Shown here piece after piece: positions 7,011 through 11,634 of a DNA stretch of 11,634 bases. The stretch lies in contig JABEVM010000098.1 of NCBI GenBank assembly GCA_013041585.1, forward strand, positions 1 to 11,634, given 5' to 3'. The notes below the pieces were generated by a model. It saw only the letters and a program-made list of their open reading frames with translations. It was not told the origin of the DNA and ran no database searches. The first letter of the stretch is position 1, and each line of letters begins with the position of its first letter. Position numbers and translations under genes: made by a program. The DNA comes from Chlamydiota bacterium (GTDB lineage Bacteria > Chlamydiota > Chlamydiia > Chlamydiales > Rhabdochlamydiaceae).

Positions 7011-8185
7011 CTAAAAAATCCGTGAAAGACAAAAAAAACAAAGAAAATTCAGCAACTATAGAAGTCCCTAGAGAAAGAAAGCGCTTAATACCCACGTCTT
7101 TCCAGGATTCTGGTCAACTTGAGCTCTTTGAGGTTCCTCAAGATTTCGTCCAAGATTCTACTGAAGATATGGAACTTTTACAAAAAATCAGCGAACTTCC
7201 TGCGAAAGAGAAAAAAAGGCTTCACGAAGCCCTAATGCATGAAGAAAAATCTACAGAAACCATTACAATTGAACAGGACGAACGAAATAAAATAGAAGAA
7301 CGCTTTTATAGAACTATTGATTCTAAACAAGAATTTGGTATTAGCCGCGCTTTAGCTGATAAAACTTATTACCTACCTCAGCTACTTACTTCCCCTGAGC
7401 TAATACGACAAGAAGGAACAACAACCTATATCATTAAATCTTCTACGCCTGATTCTAATAGAGGGACTATAACTTTAGAACATCGTCTTCAGGCAAGCAG
7501 TGAAGAAGAAGCCGATTTGATCGCTGAGCAAATAGTAGAACGGCTAAGAGGCATTCTCCACAAAATTTGGATGGGTACTTGGAAGTTAGCAAATGAGTTA
7601 AAAAGATTCACTTTTACCTTTAAACTTAAAGATCTTATGGAACTTTGTTATCCAGAAAGAGATACAAAATTTCAAGCACACGAAAAAGTAGAATTTTATG
7701 AACATTTACGAAGTTTGGAAAACACAAAAATCCTTTATACAAGAAAAGGAGAAGCGGAAAAATATCACTCTATTGAATTTAGACTGCTTGAAATACATCA
7801 TAAAAGTGGAAAAAAAGAAGATCATCCCCAAGAGCTTACTATCACAATTTTAAATGCCCCTTCCTTACAAAATGAGAAACTGGCCTTTGTAGGAGCTGCT
7901 TTTAAACATAAAACTTTGGAACTTCATGTAGACGACATGTCTTTGGCCTCTTGGATTCAAGTTAGGAAAAGCCAACTCAAAGATAATGGACCTCCTACTA
8001 TTAGCGTAGACGAAGACTTCCTTTTTAAGCTGGCTAGGCTAGAGGGCACCGCCAAAAAAAACAAGAGCGTTGCAAAAAAGCGCCTTGTAGATAAGCTCAA
8101 CAGGCTTATAGAAAAAGAAGTTATACTGAACTTTTCTAGGCCAACAGGAAGTCTTGGCAATCCAAAATGGCTGATATTATTTTAA
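7007..8185 (+). CDS. Putative plasmid replication initiator (RepA-like)
   Basis: This is a basic protein of 392 residues that I cannot assign to a family by motif. Residues 1-110 are highly charged and probably flexible. Residues 115-200 form a mixed segment ending in a helix (EEADLIAEQIVERLRGILHKIW). Residues 200-265 read like a winged helix (FTFKLKDLMEL...EFYEHLRSLENTKILYTRKG). The C-terminal part (about 340-380) is a Lys-rich helix, AKKNKSVAKKRLVDKLNRL, followed by a strand. Two winged-helix-like halves are the plan of Rep_3/RepE-type initiators, which bind iterons. The context is the main evidence: the ATG overlaps the dnaB stop (ATGA) behind GGTGG, and the stop codon touches an iteron array that such a protein would bind. 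I infer an origin-binding initiator or helicase loader. Confidence 0.65.
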   Translation: MTKKSVKDKKNKENSATIEVPRERKRLIPTSFQDSGQLELFEVPQDFVQDSTEDMELLQKISELPAKEKKRLHEALMHEEKSTETITIEQDERNKIEERFYRTIDSKQEFGISRALADKTYYLPQLLTSPELIRQEGTTTYIIKSSTPDSNRGTITLEHRLQASSEEEADLIAEQIVERLRGILHKIWMGTWKLANELKRFTFTFKLKDLMELCYPERDTKFQAHEKVEFYEHLRSLENTKILYTRKGEAEKYHSIEFRLLEIHHKSGKKEDHPQELTITILNAPSLQNEKLAFVGAAFKHKTLELHVDDMSLASWIQVRKSQLKDNGPPTISVDEDFLFKLARLEGTAKKNKSVAKKRLVDKLNRLIEKEVILNFSRPTGSLGNPKWLILF

Positions 8186-8478
8186 GTTAGTCCAAAATAA
8201 GACTTTATGTTAGCAAAAGTAAACTTTGCTGTTAGCACAAAGTAAAGGTTATTGTTAGGGTAAAGTAAACTTTGTTGTTAGGGTAAAGTAAACTTTGTTG
8301 TTAGGGTCTGGTAAACCTTACTGTTAGCAAAAGTAAACTTTGCTGTTAGCCCAAGGTAAAGGTTATTGTTAGTCAAAGTAAACCTTGTTGTTAGGGTCTG
8401 GTAAACCCTAATGTTAGCAAAAGTAAACTCTGAAGTTACCTAAAGTAAACCTTCTGGTTATGAAAAGTAAAATATAGA
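8186..8478 (+). repeat. Array of 13 iterons, 22-23 bases each (replication origin)
   Basis: Thirteen head-to-tail units each start with GTTA and have AGTAAA or GGTAAA at the centre. The unit lengths are 23,22,23,23,23,23,22,23,22,23,22,22,22, and a partial unit follows at 8479. Best units carry the dyad AAAGT-AA-ACTTT or GGT-AA-ACC. Units 4 and 5 are identical, and units 2 and 7 are identical. Variants recur in order (A-B-C-C-D, A-B-C-D, A), so the array grew by block duplication. The first and the last two units are the most decayed. The repeats begin immediately after the initiator stop codon. Unlike CRISPR, units abut with no spacers. Iterons of this size are the binding sites of plasmid Rep proteins and set copy number. 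Confidence 0.9.
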
Positions 8479-8506
8479 GTTAGTCTTTTCTCTATGGGAA
8501 ATCATC

Positions 8507-8538
8507 CATTAAGTTATTAAGTCATTAAGACATTAATA
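8507..8538 (+). repeat. Four tandem 8-base repeats (candidate DNA unwinding element)
   Basis: CATTAAGT, TATTAAGT, CATTAAGA and CATTAATA follow one another with no gap, 28 bases after the last full iteron. Short AT-rich direct repeats next to iterons are the usual site of strand opening in iteron plasmids, where the helicase is loaded. The role is inferred from position and composition. Confidence 0.55.
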
Positions 8539-8546
8539 AACGTCTA

Positions 8547-8572
8547 GTCGTCGCCGTTTTAAGCGGCTCGAC
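8547..8572. repeat. GC-rich imperfect hairpin in the origin flank
   Basis: GTCG-tc-GCCG pairs with CGGC-t-CGAC around a 7-base loop, standing out in AT-rich surroundings just after the 8-base repeats. It could be a single-strand primer or protein site for replication, or a weak transcript end. No T-tract follows, so a terminator is unlikely. Confidence 0.35.
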
Positions 8573-8717
8573 AACGACCAAAGAAATAATCTTCTAAAGT
8601 TATTTATGCAACCCACTCTTGAGACTTTTGTATTTTCAGGACGGATCAATTGGTTCTGCATCATTTAAAGATAACATCCAACGTAGATTCCGAAATCTAT
8701 AGCTTGAAATCTTTATT

Positions 8718-8737
8718 ATTTTTTACGAGTAAAAAAT
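8718..8737. repeat. 9-bp inverted repeat upstream of the protease-toxin gene
   Basis: ATTTTTTAC and GTAAAAAAT flank a 2-base GA spacer. TATAAA follows at 8740-8745, a possible -10 without a convincing -35. The placement about 75-95 bases before the ATG at 8814 suits an operator, but an A/T-only stem this simple can arise by chance. Confidence 0.3.
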
Positions 8738-8813
8738 CTTATAAAACAAGAAAATAGCACATAAAAAACTTTAGATTATCTGAAACGCAGCATTCAAAGG
8801 GAAACTTTTCAAT

Positions 8814-10385
8814 ATGGTACATTTAATACGAGTAGATTTATCTCACCCTCAAGAGAGTAATGCATTACAAGTCAATGAAACCCCTGAACTTTATGAAGCT
8901 CTTGTGTCTGTTACATGTAAAGTTATTTGGGGAAGAGGGGATTACGATTTAGGAACAACTGGGTCTTTTATTAGGTACCAAGGAAAAATGCGGGTACTAA
9001 CATGTTTTCATGATCAAAGTTGGCAAGCAGCTCAAATTACATTAAAAGTAGGTTTACAAAGTTTCGATAATATCAAACTGGCAAAAAATATTGGATTCAT
9101 TCTTGCAAAGGAGAGAGATCTTTGCGTTTTAAAAGCTCCTGAAAAGACTAACTTTTATTTTGATATAGCTGGAGATTTTGGTTCTCCCAAGTTAGGTGAA
9201 ACAGTGTACTTTGCTGGGTATCCTTTCGGGAAAGACAATCCTATAATTCATGAAGGAAGGGTTTCATCTTTGCAAGATAACAGTTTTACAATTGATGGAA
9301 CGGTGGTTTCTGGGAATTCGGGAAGTATAGTTGTTGCCAAAAGAAATGGAAAATTGGAATTGTTGGGATTGATTAGTTCGCAAGTTGTAGATATGACAGA
9401 AAAGCTTATGAGAGCTAGAGCAGTCGATTTGAAGCATTACAACATTGTGCCTGAAGGCGATCTGTCCGAAACCTATGGAGATTCAGACGTACGAACTGTA
9501 GTAGGAGAGATTATAAAAAATCTTATTTCTAACACTTCCACAGGCATTGGAAAAGCTACTAGAATTTCGGAGTTTCCCAAAATATTCACTGTTGAAGGGT
9601 CTATCGGCAAGGATGATAGCTTGTCCAAGTCAACAAAAGCGTTATCTATTGTAAAAGAGGGTGATCAAAGAAAGAAAAAAAGAGAATTAGATTTTTCTCA
9701 AATCTCGCCTTTAAATGAGGTTTGGGATACTGGAGCTATGGGTGTTATGGCCGATATGATGGGAGGTAACGATATGTGGTCTCGGAGAGGGCAACATAAT
9801 AGCGATCCAACTAAATCTTTAATGCCATCGAGAAAGGGATTCGGCGAGGGAGTTTCTACTTTAGTAAGATCGCATGGTTTCTCCAATGAAGTTAGTGCCC
9901 ATTCTGATGGGCTGGTATCTGAACTTCCTGTAATGCATAGATGCCAAGTTGAGAAAGAGCTAAAATCATATGGTTGGTATTTTTTGAAGAATGGAGGAGA
10001 TCATGATATTTGGACGAACGGTACAATGGTTGGTGGTAAGCCCTTTACTGAATCAGTTCCTAGACATCCAGGGATCAAGGAAGGTTTAGCGAAAAAAATT
10101 ATAAAAACAGCAAAAGATAACCCCGCCGTTAAAGAAAATACCAGTGAGCCTGAAAATAAACCTACAGCTCTTGATATTGCTATTGCAGAGTTGGAAAGCG
10201 TTGTTGAAGATGCGATACCAGGTTTAGTAAAGGCTAGGCTTGGAGAAAATGGATATAAGTTAACAATTACCACTTCGGGGGGAAGTGAAGTTTGGAGGAA
10301 AGATGGCTGTCTTCCAATAACTATTTCTCTCTATATGAATTTGGATGAAGCAAAAGGGATTCTCAAAAAGGCGTTTAGCAAGTGA
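8814..10385 (+). CDS. Trypsin-like serine protease fused to a HicA-like toxin domain
   Basis: This 523-residue protein has no signal peptide, so it is probably cytoplasmic. Residues 25-200 form a chymotrypsin-fold protease: His66 in LTCFHD, Asp102 in ERDLCVLK and the nucleophile Ser169 in VVSGNSGS give a complete triad. The Gly usually following GNSG is Ser171. Residues 205-370 are a low-complexity linker with a Met/Gly-rich patch. Residues 375-437 match HicA, a small RNA-cleaving toxin with a double-stranded-RNA-binding fold: VEKELKSYGWYFLKNGGDHDIW with the putative catalytic His397, then SVPRHPGIKEGLAKKIIKTA. Residues 445-523 are an unrecognised alpha/beta tail. HicA normally stands alone beside a HicB antitoxin, and none is visible here. 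I infer a conflict or stress effector in which proteolysis and RNA cleavage are linked. The ATG follows AAAGGGAAA with suitable spacing. Domains are fairly secure; the biological role is unknown. Confidence 0.8.
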   Translation: MVHLIRVDLSHPQESNALQVNETPELYEALVSVTCKVIWGRGDYDLGTTGSFIRYQGKMRVLTCFHDQSWQAAQITLKVGLQSFDNIKLAKNIGFILAKERDLCVLKAPEKTNFYFDIAGDFGSPKLGETVYFAGYPFGKDNPIIHEGRVSSLQDNSFTIDGTVVSGNSGSIVVAKRNGKLELLGLISSQVVDMTEKLMRARAVDLKHYNIVPEGDLSETYGDSDVRTVVGEIIKNLISNTSTGIGKATRISEFPKIFTVEGSIGKDDSLSKSTKALSIVKEGDQRKKKRELDFSQISPLNEVWDTGAMGVMADMMGGNDMWSRRGQHNSDPTKSLMPSRKGFGEGVSTLVRSHGFSNEVSAHSDGLVSELPVMHRCQVEKELKSYGWYFLKNGGDHDIWTNGTMVGGKPFTESVPRHPGIKEGLAKKIIKTAKDNPAVKENTSEPENKPTALDIAIAELESVVEDAIPGLVKARLGENGYKLTITTSGGSEVWRKDGCLPITISLYMNLDEAKGILKKAFSK

Positions 10386-10578
10386 AGCCAAGTTAGCAGC
10401 ATTATCTACTCAAAGATGAAGTTTTGTAAACAAGAGTAAACAAAATCGACCCTTGTGGTTCACTCAAATGATGTTTTCATGTGGACATCCAACAATCCAG
10501 CAATCTGGTAAGCTGGGTTATATACAACTTAGGCAATAGGTTTAGATTTAGACTTTGGATGTTCAAAGGATTGCGTAA

Positions 10579-10607
10579 AGTTTAGCGATTCTAGGGTTTT
10601 GGTTTAG
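10579..10607 (+). repeat. Distal copy of the 29-base TTCTAGGGTTTTGGTTTAG repeat
   Basis: It matches 3751-3779 at 27 of 29 bases, in the same orientation, and lies about 6.8 kb away. The pair brackets the parA-to-rep operon, the iteron origin and the protease gene. The core 19 bases also occur at 3717-3735. A run of eight Ts begins two bases after its end. Confidence 0.65.
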
Positions 10608-10697
10608 TTTTTTTTCGTTTGCATAATTCGTAAAAACAAGGAAAAGAAGAATAAGATAAGACTGATCTATAAATATTCTTAAGTCCGAGAGTTTTTG

Positions 10698-10818
10698 CCG
10701 GGGCCAGCCCCTGCTTCCCCGACTACCGCCTTCCATGATGGGACTTTGCCCATCATGTCTGTTGGTTTCTATATGTCTATTCACTTCGTGGGGTTCATGA
10801 GAGGGCTTCGCCCTCTCA
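10698..10818. repeat. GC-rich cluster of three perfect hairpins
   Basis: GGGGC-CA-GCCCC lies at 10700-10711. CATGATGGG (10734-10742) pairs with CCCATCATG (10749-10757) around ACTTTG. TGAGAGGGC-TTC-GCCCTCTCA lies at 10798-10818. The island is much richer in G+C than its surroundings and sits just past the 3' end of the minus-strand membrane-protein gene. None of the stems is followed by a proper T-tract, so ordinary terminators are unlikely, although the last stem might stop transcripts of the minus-strand genes. A mobile palindromic (REP-like) element is the other reading. Confidence 0.55.
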
Positions 10819-10830
10819 AACTCTCCCTTA

Positions 10831-11061
10831 TTAAGAATGGTTATCTTTGACTTCACAATAATTGTATGCCTTTTCTTCATCAGGACCCAAGAAAATCAGA
10901 ATCACCTGTGAAACAAATCCTAAAGTAGCGACGATTATAAATGGCCACTTCATCCAAGGAGAGTTATTTTCTGTAAAAAGAAAATAACACACATTGCAAA
11001 AAACGAAGAAAATAAAGGGTTTGCTTATGTTTTTTTCGATTCTTCTTTTTAAGTCTCTCAT
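10831..11061 (-). CDS. Small two-helix membrane protein
   Basis: This protein of 76 residues has a basic N-terminus (MRDLKRRIEK). Two hydrophobic helices (about 15-30 and 39-58) are separated by a short ENNSPWMKW turn, and the acidic soluble tail runs 60-76. The layout, including a Pro-Trp before the second helix, resembles the small 2TM-domain proteins common in bacteria, whose function is poorly known. A strong ribosome binding site (AGGAG, seven bases before the ATG) supports the start and shows the gene is real. It is the last of three same-strand small genes, 105 bases after the previous one. With Lys/Arg on the N-terminal side and a hairpin topology, both ends probably face the cytoplasm. 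Confidence 0.7.
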   Translation of the reverse strand: MRDLKRRIEKNISKPFIFFVFCNVCYFLFTENNSPWMKWPFIIVATLGFVSQVILIFLGPDEEKAYNYCEVKDNHS

Positions 11062-11166
11062 TTTTGAACTCCTAAATATTGTTTCAGTTCGTTTGCTTGT
11101 CTTTTACTTTTTCAGTAAATTTAAGAAACCCCCAAATGGGTGATTATAATTTTTGTTGGTTTGTGC

Positions 11167-11328
11167 TCACGATTGTGCATCAAATTCTCTTTCACAGTAC
11201 GTCTCATTGAGATTATGAAAAGAATAAGGATCTTCTTTTGCCAAACTCAAAGCCTCTTCTATTGACTCAGCCTCTACTTCAATTTCATAAACTACGTATT
11301 CACTCATTTTAATTACATAACTAGGCAT
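11167..11328 (-). CDS. Small DpnD/PcfM-like protein
   Basis: This small gene encodes 53 residues. The start ATG at 11328 follows GGGAG with seven bases between, a strong ribosome binding site; an internal in-frame ATG at 11307 is less well placed. The protein opens with a strand pair (VIKMSEYVVYEIEVEAES) and goes directly into an IEEALSLAKED helix. This strand-then-VEAES-EEA pattern recalls the small DpnD/PcfM-type proteins often found on plasmids and other mobile elements, whose role is unclear. The rest (FHNLNETYCEREFDAQS) is acidic and polar. It lies 49 bases after the partial gene on its right, same strand, and probably shares its transcript. Confidence 0.6.
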   Translation of the reverse strand: MPSYVIKMSEYVVYEIEVEAESIEEALSLAKEDPYSFHNLNETYCEREFDAQS

Positions 11329-11377
11329 GATTTATCTCCCTTTCAAGATTTGTTTTGTGTTACACGTATTACTCATG

Positions 11378-11634
11378 TTACGCCAGTTTGGCAAAAAAAT
11401 CGCAGCATTCGTCCAATTTATCCTCTAAAAGAGCATTGTAAAACGTAGTAGTAGAATCCCATTCACGATCATTACAGCAGTCTTCAACAGCTGCATCTCG
11501 TTTCTCGTAATAGTGTTGACAAATCCAAAATCTCACTAATTCTTTGAATTTTTCTGGAATTTTTTTTGCTAAAACAAAGCTTTCCAGTTCAAAATCTTTT
11601 TTGTTGATGAGATGTTCTGCGACACCACTAACAC
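11378..11634 (-). CDS. Unrecognised small protein, N-terminus outside window
   Basis: An open frame of 84 codons before a TAA at 11380-11378 runs off the right edge, so the start is not seen. The visible part is helical and charged, with the stretches FELESFVLAKKIPEKFKELV and YYEKRDAAVEDCCNDREW, and is unusually rich in Cys and Trp for its size (one single Cys and two CC pairs). No family is recognised. The open frame, sensible residue composition and the tandem position before the 53-residue gene support a real gene. The cysteines might bind metal, but their spacing is not a known motif. Confidence 0.55.
   Translation of the reverse strand, partial: VSGVAEHLINKKDFELESFVLAKKIPEKFKELVRFWICQHYYEKRDAAVEDCCNDREWDSTTTFYNALLEDKLDECCDFFAKLA

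Larger units (their letters stand above)
8479..8813. other. AT-rich origin flank with no gene
   Basis: I see no gene in these 335 bases. They hold a partial iteron start at 8479, four tandem 8-base AT-rich repeats at 8507-8538, a GC-rich hairpin at 8547-8572, and a T6-AC-GA-GT-A6 type inverted repeat at 8718-8737 close to a TATAAA at 8740-8745. The order iterons, then AT-rich direct repeats, is that of a plasmid origin with its DNA unwinding element. The right part should also hold the promoter of the protease gene, whose ribosome binding site is AAAGGGAAA near 8796-8804. Confidence 0.55.
10386..10830. other. Intergenic region with repeats and hairpins, no gene
   Basis: I see no credible gene in these 445 bases between convergent genes. 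The left part (10386-10560) is plain AT-rich sequence with no clear terminator for the protease gene. Next comes the 29-base repeat at 10579-10607, followed by a T-rich run. A sharp GC-rich island at about 10695-10825 carries three hairpins. A frame of 105 codons on the minus strand (10880-10563) overlaps the real membrane-protein gene and crosses all three stems, so I do not call it. Confidence 0.5.

Noticed and set aside
8186..8478. Possible CRISPR array
   Set aside because: The repeats abut with no unique spacers and vary internally, and no cas genes are near; they are iterons.
10798..10818. Intrinsic terminator at the 9-bp stem
   Set aside because: The stem is perfect, but no T-tract follows on either strand; kept only as part of the hairpin cluster.
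10563..10880. 105-codon open frame on the minus strand
   Set aside because: It overlaps the end of the 76-residue gene in another frame, crosses three hairpins, and its product is low-complexity and basic without recognisable structure.

Overview
The window is AT-rich and gene-dense. It looks like the replication and maintenance region of a plasmid (or plasmid-like element) with toxin genes on the left and small accessory genes on the right. The likely host is an intracellular, amoeba-associated bacterium. A Chlamydiales relative (Parachlamydia/Protochlamydia/Simkania type) is my best guess, because a ParA gene, a DnaB-type helicase and an iteron origin with 22-base units are also hallmarks of chlamydial plasmids. 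That assignment is inference; no marker gene or rRNA settles it.

Left flank (1-3524, minus strand): a large multidomain protein of about 891-894 residues ends in a short C-terminal domain that looks like a polymorphic-toxin tip. A 171-residue probable immunity protein with a zinc ribbon follows 21 bases downstream. Beyond that, running off the left edge, is a fragment whose 153 bases duplicate an internal part of the large gene (about 90% identical by hand alignment). This is the arrangement expected of an orphan toxin cassette that can recombine into the main gene.

Replicon core (3525-8813): a 720-base divergent intergenic region carries direct and inverted copies of TGGAAATACATAC, a 10-bp hairpin and a good promoter. 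It leads into four tightly packed plus-strand genes: type Ib ParA, a small ribbon-helix-helix-like partner, a DnaB-like helicase and a putative replication initiator. The initiator stop codon abuts an array of 13 iterons of 22-23 bases (8186-8478). Four AT-rich 8-base repeats and a GC-rich hairpin follow. Together these form a plausible complete origin plus partition system.

Cargo and right flank (8814-11634): a 523-residue protein joins a trypsin-like serine protease (His66, Asp102, Ser169) to a HicA-like RNA-cleaving toxin domain (His397) and an unrecognised C-terminal tail. It is the most unusual gene here. To its right are a repeat shared with the parA upstream region and a cluster of GC-rich hairpins. 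Three small minus-strand genes follow: a two-helix membrane protein, a 53-residue DpnD/PcfM-like protein and an unrecognised partial gene running off the right edge.

No tRNA, rRNA, transposase, integrase or CRISPR array was seen.
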